A DNA stretch of 45,514 nucleotides, taken from NCBI GenBank assembly GCA_026418055.1, contig JAOACB010000007.1, positions 41,176 to 86,689 of the forward strand. Reading direction: 5' to 3'. The notes under the pieces are model-generated. The model ran no database searches and was not told the origin of the DNA. It saw only the letters and a list, made by a program, of their open reading frames with translations. How positions within the stretch are numbered: the first letter of the stretch is position 1; each line of letters starts with the position of its first letter. The translations under genes and the position numbers were made by a program. This DNA is from Fimbriimonadales bacterium. GTDB taxonomy: Bacteria > Armatimonadota > Fimbriimonadia > Fimbriimonadales > Fimbriimonadaceae. This document shows, one piece after another, positions 32,392 to 39,907 of this stretch.

Positions 32392-33128
32392 CAGTGGAAG
32401 TAACTCGCTCCGTTGATGTCGATCGTTTGCCCGGACAGGTAGTCCGCCTCCCCGCTCAGCAGGAAGCGCACCACTTGCGCGCAGTCTTCGGGGGTGGCCA
32501 TCCGCCCGAGCGGGATGGTCTCGAGAATGCTCGGCAGGCGCTCCCGCATGCCGCTGCGCGCCATCGCGGTGTCGACCCATCCGGGCGCGATGCCGAACAG
32601 CAACACCCCGTGCGGGGCGAGCTCGACCGCGAGAGAGCGCGTGAGATTGATCAGCGCGGCCTTGGATGCCGCGTAGGCGGCCGCTCCGGCCTCTCCGCGA
32701 AATCCCACTCGGCTGGCGACGTTGACGATCCTGCCGCCGCCTGCATCGGCGAAACGCCGAGTTGCCAGCCGGCACAGCACCATCGGCGCGCGCAGGTTCA
32801 GAGCGATCGTCTCGTCCCACACGCGGGACCACTCCGTTTCCTCCGCCTCGAGGATCCCGCAGGGCACGTAGGCCCCGGCGTTGTTGACCAGCGCGTCGAG
32901 GTCTCCGTCGCGGATCGCCTCCTGCCACAGCCGCTCGGCCTCGCCGGGCTCCGCGAGGTCCGCCCTGTACACTCCCGCAACCTTCGAGCCGAGCTGCTCC
33001 GCGACCTCGCCGATCCCCGACGGCGAACCGCGGTGGTGCAACGCCACGGACCAGCCGTCCGCAGCCAGCCGCAGCGCGATCGCCCTCCCGATGCCTCTGC
33101 TCGAACCCGTGACCAGCGCCCTTCGCAT
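32391..33128 (-). CDS. Short-chain dehydrogenase/reductase (FabG-like)
   Basis: 245 residues. The cofactor loop TGSSRGIG lies at 7-14, NNAG at 82-85, and the catalytic tetrad is N111, S139, Y152, K156 (YAASK). GYVDT-like GWVDT and a C-terminal SGQTIDINGA complete the pattern. It is closest in style to 3-oxoacyl-ACP reductases, but many SDRs of other function look the same; there is no fatty-acid gene beside it. The basic loop HHRGSPSG after strand 2 suggests NADPH. It is first in a coupled run with two M16-type genes, which is odd company for a FabG. Confidence 0.88.
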   Translation of the reverse strand: MRRALVTGSSRGIGRAIALRLAADGWSVALHHRGSPSGIGEVAEQLGSKVAGVYRADLAEPGEAERLWQEAIRDGDLDALVNNAGAYVPCGILEAEETEWSRVWDETIALNLRAPMVLCRLATRRFADAGGGRIVNVASRVGFRGEAGAAAYAASKAALINLTRSLAVELAPHGVLLFGIAPGWVDTAMARSGMRERLPSILETIPLGRMATPEDCAQVVRFLLSGEADYLSGQTIDINGASYFH

Positions 33129-33135
33129 GCAGCGG

Positions 33136-33141
33136 ATTGTG
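33136..33141 (-). promoter_or_regulatory. Possible -10 element of the SDR gene
   Basis: CACAAT ends seven bases before ATG 33128, with no Shine-Dalgarno sequence. It resembles the TACAAT at the isomerase gene but lacks the leading TA, so this is weaker. Confidence 0.3.
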
Positions 33142-33201
33142 GCACCGCGAAAGCCGCGAATCTTAGGCAGGAATCGGGTGGCTCTTACTAGAAGACGTTG
33201 C

Positions 33202-33225
33202 TTGACATCCCTCGCTTGGAGGGAT
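33202..33225 (+). promoter_or_regulatory. TTGACA box and 7-bp inverted repeat upstream of cydAB
   Basis: A consensus -35 TTGACA (33202-33207) is followed directly by ATCCCTC-GCTTG-GAGGGAT (33207-33225). The -10 position 17 bases on reads TTGCGG and is poor, so this could be an activated promoter or an operator controlling the oxidase. The 33129-33260 gap holds nothing else I can name. Confidence 0.38.
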
Positions 33226-33260
33226 TGCGGCTCGCCCCGCTTGAAGGAGGACATTGCGCT

Positions 33261-34613
33261 ATGGATGCGGAAACCTTGGCCCGAATCCAATTCGGCCTGA
33301 CCGCAGCGTTTCACTTCATCTTTCCGCCGATCAGCATCGGTCTCGGCGTGATCCTGGTCCTGCTGGAAGGGATCTACCTGAAGACGAAGAACCCGGTGTA
33401 CGAGCTGGCCACCAAGTTCTGGGTGCGCATCTTCGCGATCGTGTTCGCGGTGGGCGTGGCCTCCGGAATCGTCATGGAGTTCCAGTTCGGCACCAACTGG
33501 TCCGTGTACAGCCGCTTCGTCGGAGACATCTTCGGCAGCGCGCTCGCCGCCGAGGGCATCTTCGCCTTCTTCCTCGAATCGGGCTTCCTCGCGGTGCTCG
33601 TGTTCGGCTGGAACCGCGTTACGCCGAAGGTGCACTTCCTGTCCACGATCATGGTGATGCTGGGATCGCACTTCAGCGCGATCTGGATCCTGGTGGCCAA
33701 CAGCTGGCAACAGACTCCCGCGGCGTACAAGATCGCGGGGGAGGGGGTGTTCCGGCGCGCCGAGATCACCGACTTCTGGGGTCTGGTGTTCAACCCCTCC
33801 TCGATGGACCGCCTGGTCCACACGGTGGTGGCGTCGTGGGCCACCGGAGCGTTCTTCGTGGTCAGCGTGAGCGCCTACTATCTGCTCAAGCAGAGGCACC
33901 AAGACGTCGCCCAAGCCGCGTTGCGGGTGGCGATCCCGTTCGCCGTGGTTGCCTCGCTGCTGCAACCCTTGACCGGCCACAAGAGCGTCGCCGGGGTGGC
34001 GCAGAACCAACCCGCCAAGCTCGCGGCCTTCGAGGGGCACTACGACTCCACCAAGCCGATGGACCTCGTGCTGCTCGGGTGGACCAACCCGTCCACGGGA
34101 CAGACGACCGCGATCAAGATCCCCGGCATGGCGAGCTGGCTGCTCTACCGGGACGCCCAGCGTCCGGTCATCGGCCTGGACCGGTTCCCCAAGCAGGATT
34201 GGCCGCCGGTCGCCTGGGTGTTCCAAACGTACCACCTGATGGTGGGCGTGGGCATGCTCATGATCGCCCTCTCCTTGCTGGCGGCCTGGAGGTTCCGCGC
34301 GGGCAAGCTGCCCGAGTGCAAAGGACTGCTCCAAGCGCTGGTGGTGGCCGTGGCGCTGCCGCACATCGCGAACCAAGCCGGGTGGCTCTCGGCCGAGCTG
34401 GGCCGCCAACCTTGGATCGTGTACGGACTCCTTCGGACCTCGGAGGGCCTCTCCAAGTCCGTTCCCGGCTCGCACGTGCTGACCTCTCTGATCCTGTTCA
34501 CGGTCATCTACGCCATGCTCTTCGCGCTGTTCCTGTTCCTTCTGGACAGCAAGATCAAGGAGGGACCGACCGCGAAGGTGGAGTCGAAGCGAAGCGATAG
34601 GGGGCTGATCTGA
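33261..34613 (+). CDS. cydA: Cytochrome bd-type quinol oxidase subunit I
   Basis: 450 residues. ATG 33261 follows AAGGAGG by ten bases. Haem ligands can be placed: H18 in AAFHFIFPP (b595), and H187 (RLVHTVV) with M327 (HLMVG) for b558. GRQPW at 381-385 closes the conserved quinol-oxidase stretch. The periplasmic Q loop is short, giving 450 rather than about 520 residues, so this is the short-Q-loop class. There are about nine membrane helices. With CydB it oxidises quinol and reduces oxygen with high affinity. The quinol would be menaquinol if the futalosine pathway is the only route here. Confidence 0.96.
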   Translation: MDAETLARIQFGLTAAFHFIFPPISIGLGVILVLLEGIYLKTKNPVYELATKFWVRIFAIVFAVGVASGIVMEFQFGTNWSVYSRFVGDIFGSALAAEGIFAFFLESGFLAVLVFGWNRVTPKVHFLSTIMVMLGSHFSAIWILVANSWQQTPAAYKIAGEGVFRRAEITDFWGLVFNPSSMDRLVHTVVASWATGAFFVVSVSAYYLLKQRHQDVAQAALRVAIPFAVVASLLQPLTGHKSVAGVAQNQPAKLAAFEGHYDSTKPMDLVLLGWTNPSTGQTTAIKIPGMASWLLYRDAQRPVIGLDRFPKQDWPPVAWVFQTYHLMVGVGMLMIALSLLAAWRFRAGKLPECKGLLQALVVAVALPHIANQAGWLSAELGRQPWIVYGLLRTSEGLSKSVPGSHVLTSLILFTVIYAMLFALFLFLLDSKIKEGPTAKVESKRSDRGLI

Positions 34614-35641
34614 TGGACTACCCGTTCGATCTCCAGACCACTTGGTTCCTGCTCGTGGGTGTGCTCCTCACGGGGTATGCCATCCTCGACGGTTTCGACC
34701 TCGGAATCGGAACCGTGTACCTGCTCGCCAAGAGCGACCTGCATCGCCGCACGCTGCTCAACGCCATCGGCCCCGTGTGGGACGGCAACGAGGTGTGGCT
34801 GATCACCGGTGGAGGCGCGCTCTTCGCGGCGTTCCCGCACGTGTACGCCACGGTGTTCAGCGGGTTCTACCTGCCGTTCATGCTGCTGCTGTTCGGGCTG
34901 ATCTTCCGGGCGGTGGCGATCGAGTTCCGCAGCAAGCTGGAGTCCGCCCGCTGGCGCCAAGCTTGGGACGTCAGCTTCGGCTTGGCCTCGGTGCTCATCG
35001 CTCTGCTTGCAGGCGTGGCCCTGGGCAACATGATCGTGGGAGTTCCCCTGGGACCCGACATGGAGTACAAAGGCACGTTCTTCACGCTGCTCAACCCGTA
35101 TTCGGTGTTGGTCGGGGTCACCACAGTGGCTCTGTTCACGATGCACGGGTCGATCTACGCTGTGCTGAAGACGGAGGGAGAGCTGCAGGAGCAGGCGCGC
35201 AAGTGGGTGTTCGGCTCGATAATCTTCTTCGCGCTGTGCTACTTGCTCACCACGATGGCCACTCTGCTGTTCTTCCCGCACATGGCGGAGAAGTTCCGCA
35301 CGCAACCGCTGTGGCTGCTCGTGCCGATGGTCAACGTTCTCGCGCTGTTCAACATTCCGCGCGAGATCTACCGGCGGAACGAGATGATGGCGTTCCTGTC
35401 GTCGTGCGTCGCGGTGGCGTCGCTGATGGCGCTGTTCGGCATCGGTCTGTATCCGAATCTGGTTCTGTCGAACCCGAACCCCGAGTACAGCCTCACGATC
35501 CGCAACGCCTCGTCGTCCGAGGCTTCGCTGACCATCATGCTCACGATCGCGATCCTCGGCATGCCGTTCGTGCTCGCCTACACGTCGGCGATCTACTGGG
35601 TGTTCCGCGGCAAAGTGAACACCCAGGCCCTGCACTACTGA
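34613..35641 (+). CDS. cydB: Cytochrome bd-type quinol oxidase subunit II
   Basis: 342 residues, about eight or nine membrane helices. The family start is LTGYAILDGFDLGIG at about 20-34, followed by GPVWDGNEVWLITGGGALFAAFP at about 53-75. The ATG shares a base with the cydA stop (TGATG), so it is coupled. It stabilises the haems in CydA. No cydX-like small ORF or cydDC exporter follows: the next gene, an isomerase with its own promoter, starts 51 bases on. Confidence 0.96.
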   Translation: MDYPFDLQTTWFLLVGVLLTGYAILDGFDLGIGTVYLLAKSDLHRRTLLNAIGPVWDGNEVWLITGGGALFAAFPHVYATVFSGFYLPFMLLLFGLIFRAVAIEFRSKLESARWRQAWDVSFGLASVLIALLAGVALGNMIVGVPLGPDMEYKGTFFTLLNPYSVLVGVTTVALFTMHGSIYAVLKTEGELQEQARKWVFGSIIFFALCYLLTTMATLLFFPHMAEKFRTQPLWLLVPMVNVLALFNIPREIYRRNEMMAFLSSCVAVASLMALFGIGLYPNLVLSNPNPEYSLTIRNASSSEASLTIMLTIAILGMPFVLAYTSAIYWVFRGKVNTQALHY

Positions 35642-35659
35642 GCGCAGCCTAGGCGAAAG

Positions 35660-35710
35660 GAAGGGGCCGGAACCGTTCGGTACAATCCCGGAATGGGTTC
35701 CGGCCCCTTC
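35660..35710 (+). repeat. Perfect 15-bp inverted repeat bracketing the isomerase promoter and start codon
   Basis: Left arm GAAGGGGCCGGAACC (35660-35674) and right arm GGTTCCGGCCCCTTC (35696-35710) are exact reverse complements with a 21-base loop. The loop contains the -10 TACAAT and the ATG at 35693; the right arm is codons 2-6 of the gene. There is no T-run, so it is not a normal terminator. Read-through RNA from cydAB would fold into a very stable hairpin with the start codon in its loop. Confidence 0.75.
35681..35686 (+). promoter_or_regulatory. -10 element of the isomerase gene (leaderless type)
   Basis: GGTACAAT ends six bases before ATG 35693, with no Shine-Dalgarno sequence. A transcript from here would start at the ATG and lack the left arm of the inverted repeat. 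Confidence 0.55.
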
Positions 35711-36535
35711 GCATGGGTCACCGGCTTCGTCGACGAGGCCGCCGCAGAGGCCGCGGAGCAGATCTCCCTGGCCGTTCGCCTTGGGTTGCGCGGGGTGGAC
35801 GTTCGAACCGTCGGCGGAAAGAACGTCCTGGCGCTGAGCGACGACGAGGCGAGGGCCTACCGGGACCTGGCTGAGGCGGCCGGGCTGACCGTGCAGACGG
35901 TGAGCTCCCCGGTCAACAAGGTTCCGCTGACGCAGGCGAACCGCGAGGAGGAGCGCCGCAAGCTGCGTCGCGCCATCGAGCTAGCAGGTTTGCTCGGCAC
36001 CAGGCGCATCCGCATCTTCTCGCCGTCGGTCGGAGACCAGTGCGACGAGCGGGACTGGCCCGCCGTCCGAGAGTGGATGGCCGAGCAGGTCGCCATGGCG
36101 CGCGACGCGGACATCCTGCTGCTGCACGAGAACGACGCCCGCTTCTACGGCGCCTTTCCCGAAGGCTCCCGCCGCCTGCTCGAGGAATTCGGCTGCGCTC
36201 ACTTCCGTGCGGCGTTCGACTTCGCGAACACCGTTCTGATCGGCTTCCGTCCGATGCGGGACTGGTTCCCTTGGCTCCTGCCCCACTTGGACACCCTGCA
36301 CATCAAGGACGCCGTGGAGTCCGAGGGCAGGGTCGTCCCAGCGGGTGAGGGGGACGGTCAAATGGAGGAGACGTTCCGCTGGCTGCTCGCACAGGGCTGG
36401 GACGGCCCGCTCACGCTCGAGCCGCATCTGACGGTCGCCGGCCCCTTCGGCGGCCACACCGGTCCCGAGCTCTTCGAGACGGCCGTTCGGTCGCTTCGAA
36501 GCCTGCTGGCTCGGGTCTGCGCACGAGAGGGATGA
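35693..36535 (+). CDS. Sugar phosphate isomerase/epimerase (xylose isomerase-like TIM barrel)
   Basis: 280 residues. The AP endonuclease-2-type TIM barrel shows ligand positions in LLHEND (Glu), RAAFDFANT (Asp), DTLHIKDA (His) and LTLEPHL (Glu), at the ends of strands as expected for a divalent metal site. The N-terminus carries GLRGVDVRTVGG, the usual strand 1-2 region. Members isomerise or epimerise sugars or inositol derivatives; the substrate cannot be told. It lies 51 bases after cydB but has its own leaderless-type promoter inside a long inverted repeat. Confidence 0.88.
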   Translation: MGSGPFAWVTGFVDEAAAEAAEQISLAVRLGLRGVDVRTVGGKNVLALSDDEARAYRDLAEAAGLTVQTVSSPVNKVPLTQANREEERRKLRRAIELAGLLGTRRIRIFSPSVGDQCDERDWPAVREWMAEQVAMARDADILLLHENDARFYGAFPEGSRRLLEEFGCAHFRAAFDFANTVLIGFRPMRDWFPWLLPHLDTLHIKDAVESEGRVVPAGEGDGQMEETFRWLLAQGWDGPLTLEPHLTVAGPFGGHTGPELFETAVRSLRSLLARVCAREG

Positions 36536-36540
36536 GATTT

Positions 36541-36558
36541 GCCCACGTCGGTGTGGGC
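36541..36558. other. Small hairpin between convergent genes
   Basis: GCCCAC-GTCGGT-GTGGGC, a 6-bp stem just after the isomerase stop and 14 bases from the end of the 24-residue ORF. Neither strand has a following T-run, so a Rho-independent terminator is doubtful; it may protect 3' ends. Confidence 0.3.
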
Positions 36559-36571
36559 CTCGCTGGAAACG

Positions 36572-36646
36572 TTACTCCAGCTCGGTCGGGACCGTGATCT
36601 TCACCAAGTGGTCGACCAGGTCCTCGAGGAACGCGATGAACCGCAT
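36572..36646 (-). CDS. 24-residue small protein with strong ribosome-binding site
   Basis: A 24-codon ORF (MRFIAFLEDLVDHLVKITVP... ending in Glu). It has a consensus AGGAGG seven bases before the ATG, better than almost any other gene in the window. The first 18 residues form an amphipathic helix pattern (Phe/Ile/Leu/Val on one face, Glu/Asp/His/Lys on the other). It lies 92 bases after galT on the same strand and has its own leader with a palindrome (36675-36688) and a CATAAT element (36714-36719). I do not recognise it. It could be a real small protein or a leader peptide. Confidence 0.5.
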   Translation of the reverse strand: MRFIAFLEDLVDHLVKITVPTELE

Positions 36647-36674
36647 TCTTGCACCTCCTGTTGTTGGTTTCTCG

Positions 36675-36688
36675 ACCCAACCTTGGGT
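36675..36688 (-). repeat. Palindrome in the leader of the 24-residue ORF
   Basis: ACCCAA-GG-TTGGGT on the minus strand, with perfect 6-bp arms, between the candidate -10 CATAAT (36714-36719) and the ribosome-binding site. It is an operator or RNA hairpin candidate. Confidence 0.35.
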
Positions 36689-36738
36689 GGCGGTTCTGCT
36701 GCGAACGATGGAATTATGGACGCTGCGAGTCTTCGACT

Positions 36739-37770
36739 TTAGGACTCTTCGGCGTAGTGGGTCTCGGGAAGCGAGCGCAGGCGCTCCGCCGCGGCCTCGG
36801 GCGTGATGTCCCGCTGGGGCTCTCCGAGCATCTCGTAGCCGACCATGAACTTGCGCACGGTCGCCGAGCGCAACAGGGGCGGAAAAAGATGCGCGTGCAA
36901 GGTCCAGTGTCGGTGGGCGCCCGCCTGGTACGGCGCTCCGTGCCATCCGAACGAGTACGGGAAGCTCGTTTCGAAGAGGTTGTCGTAACGAACCAGCAGC
37001 CTCTTGAGGCACTCGGCCAAGTCCTCCCGGTCCCCGCCGTCGAGCTCCTCCAACCTCGCTGCTGGGAACTTGGGCAGGACGAGCGTCTCGAACGGCCAGA
37101 CGGCCCAGAACGGCACCAAGGCGAGCCAGCGGCGCGTCTCCACCACGACCCGACGCCCGAACTCCAACTCCCTCTCGGCGACCTCCTGCAGCATCGTGGA
37201 TCCGCGAGACGCGTAGTGGGAGCGGAAGCGGGCGTCCTCCTTGCCGGGGATCTCGGGAACGTGGCCGCTCGCCCAGATCTGCCCGTGCGGGTGGGGATTG
37301 CTGCATCCCATGGCGGCGCCTTTGTTCTCGAACACCTGCACCCACGAGTAGGTTCGTCCCAACTCCTCGCACTCCGCCGCCCAGAGGTCGACCACGGAAC
37401 GGATCCCGTCGACCGGCATCTGCGCGAGCGTCAGATCGTGCCGAGGGGAGAAGCAGAGGACTCGGCACGTGCCGGCCACCGACTCCCACCGATACAGGTC
37501 GCTCCCGTCGCGCTGCGACGGCGTGTCCGGCAGGAGCGCGGCGAAGTCGTTCGTGAAGGCGAACGTGCTGGAGTAAGGGGGATTCCGCTCGCCGCTGGCC
37601 CGCACGTTGCCCGGGCAGAGATAGCACTGCGGGTCGTAGCGAGCCCTCGCATCGGCAACCGCTTCCCGCTGCCCCTGCCACGGGCGCTGGGTGCGGTGCG
37701 GAGACACCAGGATCCACTCTCCGGTGAGGGGGTTGAACCTGCGGTGCGGGAGCTGCGGAGGTTGCTGCAC
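36739..37770 (-). CDS. galT: Galactose-1-phosphate uridylyltransferase
   Basis: 343 residues from GTG 37770. [16 protein letters not shown] opens the protein. C49-x-x-C52 (CYLCPGN) and H111 are likely zinc ligands. The active site H160-P-H162-G-Q164 carries the nucleotidylated H162, and [18 protein letters not shown] near 282-299 is the second metal region. It swaps UMP between UDP-glucose and galactose-1-phosphate in the Leloir pathway. galK and galE are not in view, so it may also serve other hexose-1-phosphates. It is divergent from the nuclease gene with a 61-base gap. Confidence 0.95.
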   Translation of the reverse strand: MQQPPQLPHRRFNPLTGEWILVSPHRTQRPWQGQREAVADARARYDPQCYLCPGNVRASGERNPPYSSTFAFTNDFAALLPDTPSQRDGSDLYRWESVAGTCRVLCFSPRHDLTLAQMPVDGIRSVVDLWAAECEELGRTYSWVQVFENKGAAMGCSNPHPHGQIWASGHVPEIPGKEDARFRSHYASRGSTMLQEVAERELEFGRRVVVETRRWLALVPFWAVWPFETLVLPKFPAARLEELDGGDREDLAECLKRLLVRYDNLFETSFPYSFGWHGAPYQAGAHRHWTLHAHLFPPLLRSATVRKFMVGYEMLGEPQRDITPEAAAERLRSLPETHYAEES

Positions 37771-37775
37771 GGCTC

Positions 37776-37825
37776 ATTTTGGCTCAGGACGGGCAAACCC
37801 CAGAAACGCGCGTCAGGGGTAACCT
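37776..37825. promoter_or_regulatory. Divergent leaderless-type promoters of galT and the nuclease gene
   Basis: Minus strand: CAAAAT (37776-37781) ends five bases before GTG 37770. Plus strand: GGTAACCT (hexamer 37820-37825) ends six bases before GTG 37832. The latter is the same octamer as at mqnD. Neither gene has a Shine-Dalgarno sequence. Confidence 0.45.
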
Positions 37826-37831
37826 GCCTCC

Positions 37832-38320
37832 GTGCGTAAGCTCGCCCCCCTGCTCTGCGCCGCCGTCTCGCTGCTCGCGGCCTGCTCCGCGCCCCGCCCG
37901 GACGAGGGCCGGGTGGTGGGAGTGACCGACGGCGACACCCTCCGGGTGTTGGTGCAGGACCCCACGCCGAGGGAGATCCGAGTGCGTTTGCACGGCATCG
38001 ACGCGCCGGAGAGGAGCCAGGCGTTCGGATCCAGGGCGCGTCAGGAGTTGTCGAAGCTGGTGTTCGGCAAAACGGTGCGCGTGGAGAAGGTGGACACCGA
38101 CCGCTACGGCCGCACCGTCGCCCGACTGTTCGTCGACGGGACCGACGTCAACGCGGAGATGGTCCGCCGAGGCTTCGCTTGGTGGTACCGTCGCTACGCC
38201 CCGGACGACCTCGAGCTGCGCCGCGCCGAGGAGGCGGCACGGGCCTCGAAGGTCGGTCTCTGGAGGGATCGGAGCCCCACGCCGCCTTGGGAGTTCCGCG
38301 CGGCCGAGAGGGCGCGCTGA
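37832..38320 (+). CDS. Staphylococcal nuclease-like (SNase/thermonuclease) lipoprotein
   Basis: 162 residues from GTG 37832. The lipoprotein signal MRKLAPLLCAAVSLLAAC places the lipid at C18. The OB-fold nuclease domain follows: VTDGDTLRV, then R52...E60 in RLHGIDAPERSQ and R94 in YGRTVAR, matching the catalytic Arg-Glu-Arg set of SNase. It is probably exported and anchored to a membrane, degrading extracellular or periplasmic DNA/RNA for nutrients or defence. The next gene, sucC, starts 39 bases downstream with its own promoter. Confidence 0.92.
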   Translation: MRKLAPLLCAAVSLLAACSAPRPDEGRVVGVTDGDTLRVLVQDPTPREIRVRLHGIDAPERSQAFGSRARQELSKLVFGKTVRVEKVDTDRYGRTVARLFVDGTDVNAEMVRRGFAWWYRRYAPDDLELRRAEEAARASKVGLWRDRSPTPPWEFRAAERAR

Positions 38321-38347
38321 AACGATTCCGCAGAGCCGGCCTGTGGG

Positions 38348-38353
38348 TATGAT
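38348..38353 (+). promoter_or_regulatory. -10 element of sucC (leaderless type)
   Basis: GGTATGAT ends six bases before ATG 38360. There is no Shine-Dalgarno sequence and no -35 box 17 bases upstream. Confidence 0.52.
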
Positions 38354-38359
38354 CCGGGC

Positions 38360-39511
38360 ATGAAGCTCCATGAGTACCAGTCCAAGGCCGTGCTGGCTCA
38401 AGCCGGCGTCCCGGTTCCCAAGGGCAGCGTCGCCGACAACGCCGAAGACGCCCGACGGATCGCCGAGCAACTCGGAGGTCGAGTCGTGGTCAAGGCGCAG
38501 GTGCTGATGGGCGGGCGAGGCAAGGCGGGGGGAGTCAAGCTGTTCGACGACGCCGAGTCCGCCGGGAACTTCACTCGGGAGCTGATCGGCAAGCGGCTGG
38601 TGAGCGTGCAGAACCCGCAGGGGATGGTGGTGGAGCGGGTGCTCGTCGCCGAACAGGTCGACATCGCGGAGGAGTACTACCTGTCCGTTCTCCTCGACCG
38701 CGACGTCCAAAAGCTCGTCGTCATGATCTCCGCCAAGGGCGGCATGGACATCGAGGAGGTGGCCGCCACCGATCCAGAAGCCATCGCCCGCCTCCACGTC
38801 GACCCCGCGTGGGGCCTTTGCGACTACCAAATCCGCGAGGCGCTGCGCCAGGCATCGATCCCTCCGCACGCCCGATCGCAGATGGTGACGATGATCAAGA
38901 GGCTCGTCCGCGCCTACGTGGACGCGGACGCCGACCTCGTCGAGGTGAATCCCTGCGCGTGGACCACCGACGGTAGGCTCGTGGCCGCCGACGCGAAGGT
39001 TTCGATCGACGACAACGCCCTGTTCCGCCACCCCGATCTGGCGGGCACTGCCGAAGACTCCGCCGATGACCCGATCGAAGCGGAGGCCGCCAAGCGCGGC
39101 ATCGCCTACGTCCGGTTGAAAGGCGACATCGGCATCATCGGCAACGGCGCGGGACTCGTCATGTGCTCGATCGACGAGGTCGCGGCCGCGGGAGGCAGGC
39201 CCGCGAACTTCCTCGATGTGGGCGGCGGCGCCAAGGCCGACCGGGTCAAGGCCTGCGTGGAGCTGGTGATGATGGATCCCGGAATCAAGGGCCTGCTCAT
39301 CAACATCTTCGGAGGGATCACGCGCTGCGACGAGGTGGCCCGAGGCATCCTGGAGGCGTTGCAGCAACTGGACCTGAAGGTTCCCGTGGTCGCGCGCATC
39401 GAGGGCACCGCCGCGGACGAGGGGCGCAAGCTGCTCGAGGGCAGCCCGTTGGTGTCGGCCACCACGATGCGCGAAGCGGCGCAGAAAATCGTGGCACTGG
39501 CTTACGGGTAG
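38360..39511 (+). CDS. sucC: Succinate-CoA ligase, beta subunit
   Basis: 383 residues. MKLHEYQSKAVLAQAGVPVPKG opens the ATP-grasp domain. VVVKAQVLMGGRGKAGGVKL is the nucleotide loop, ADLVEVNPCAW and FLDVGGGAKADRV are conserved, and INIFGGITRCDEVARGI is the C-terminal phosphohistidine/alpha-contact region. With SucD it interconverts succinyl-CoA and succinate with ATP or GTP in the TCA cycle. sucD, which usually follows directly, is absent; an HxlR-type regulator follows instead. Lone sucC with sucD elsewhere is possible but less common. Confidence 0.95.
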   Translation: MKLHEYQSKAVLAQAGVPVPKGSVADNAEDARRIAEQLGGRVVVKAQVLMGGRGKAGGVKLFDDAESAGNFTRELIGKRLVSVQNPQGMVVERVLVAEQVDIAEEYYLSVLLDRDVQKLVVMISAKGGMDIEEVAATDPEAIARLHVDPAWGLCDYQIREALRQASIPPHARSQMVTMIKRLVRAYVDADADLVEVNPCAWTTDGRLVAADAKVSIDDNALFRHPDLAGTAEDSADDPIEAEAAKRGIAYVRLKGDIGIIGNGAGLVMCSIDEVAAAGGRPANFLDVGGGAKADRVKACVELVMMDPGIKGLLINIFGGITRCDEVARGILEALQQLDLKVPVVARIEGTAADEGRKLLEGSPLVSATTMREAAQKIVALAYG

Positions 39512-39529
39512 TTCCCCTCGAAGGGGCCC

Positions 39530-39889
39530 GTGGTAAAGTACGCATTGGACGTTCCCGATGCGGTTCGTCGCAAACGTGCGCCCATGTCCGCCAGCGAAGC
39601 CGTCGAGCTCAGCACCCATCCACGCAAGAACGACCCCGTGATGCGGGTTCTCGATGACTTTCAGAACAAGTGGAGCCTGCACATCCTTTGGGCCGTTCAC
39701 AGGGGTGCGACCCGGTTCAATGACCTGCTTCGGATCCTCGTCGTCAGTCCGACGCTGCTGAGGGACCGCCTGCGCGAGCTGGAGCTGCTGGGCTACGTGG
39801 AGCGTCGAGAGCGCGACTATCGGTTGACCGAGAGGGGCCTGTCGGTCGCCCGGGTCCTTTCCCATCTCGAGTCGGCGCACAGCCACTGA
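39530..39889 (+). CDS. HxlR-type winged-helix transcriptional regulator
   Basis: 119 residues as drawn. The winged helix covers about 37-110: DPVMRVLDDFQNKWSLHILWAV, RFNDLLRIL, SPTLLRDRLRELELLGYVERRE and YRLTERG are the HxlR order, but the usual N-terminal cysteine of redox-sensing members is missing. The start is uncertain. GTG 39530 has AAGGGG only three bases away. TTG 39545 lies five bases after GGTAAAGT and could be leaderless. ATG 39584 has no signal. A CCCCT-CGA-AGGGG hairpin (39514-39526) separates it from sucC. The target is unknown; aspS follows after 35 bases. Confidence 0.82.
   Translation: MVKYALDVPDAVRRKRAPMSASEAVELSTHPRKNDPVMRVLDDFQNKWSLHILWAVHRGATRFNDLLRILVVSPTLLRDRLRELELLGYVERRERDYRLTERGLSVARVLSHLESAHSH
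39534..39539 (+). promoter_or_regulatory. Possible -10 element of the HxlR gene
   Basis: GGTAAAGT lies five bases before the in-frame TTG at 39545. If this is the promoter, the GTG at 39530 cannot be the start. Confidence 0.35.
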
Positions 39890-39907
39890 AGGCCCCTCCC
39901 GCGAGGG

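Noticed and set aside
33198-33260. Upstream extension of cydA by 21 codons
   Set aside because: AAGGAGG ten bases before ATG 33261 and the alignment of H18 with the conserved haem ligand support the shorter protein.
36541-36558. Rho-independent terminator after the isomerase
   Set aside because: There is a 6-bp stem but no T-run on either strand; kept only as a hairpin.
36647-37777. Long minus-strand frame ending in the 24-residue ORF
   Set aside because: Most of it is a shadow of galT. Only the last 24 codons have their own ribosome-binding site.
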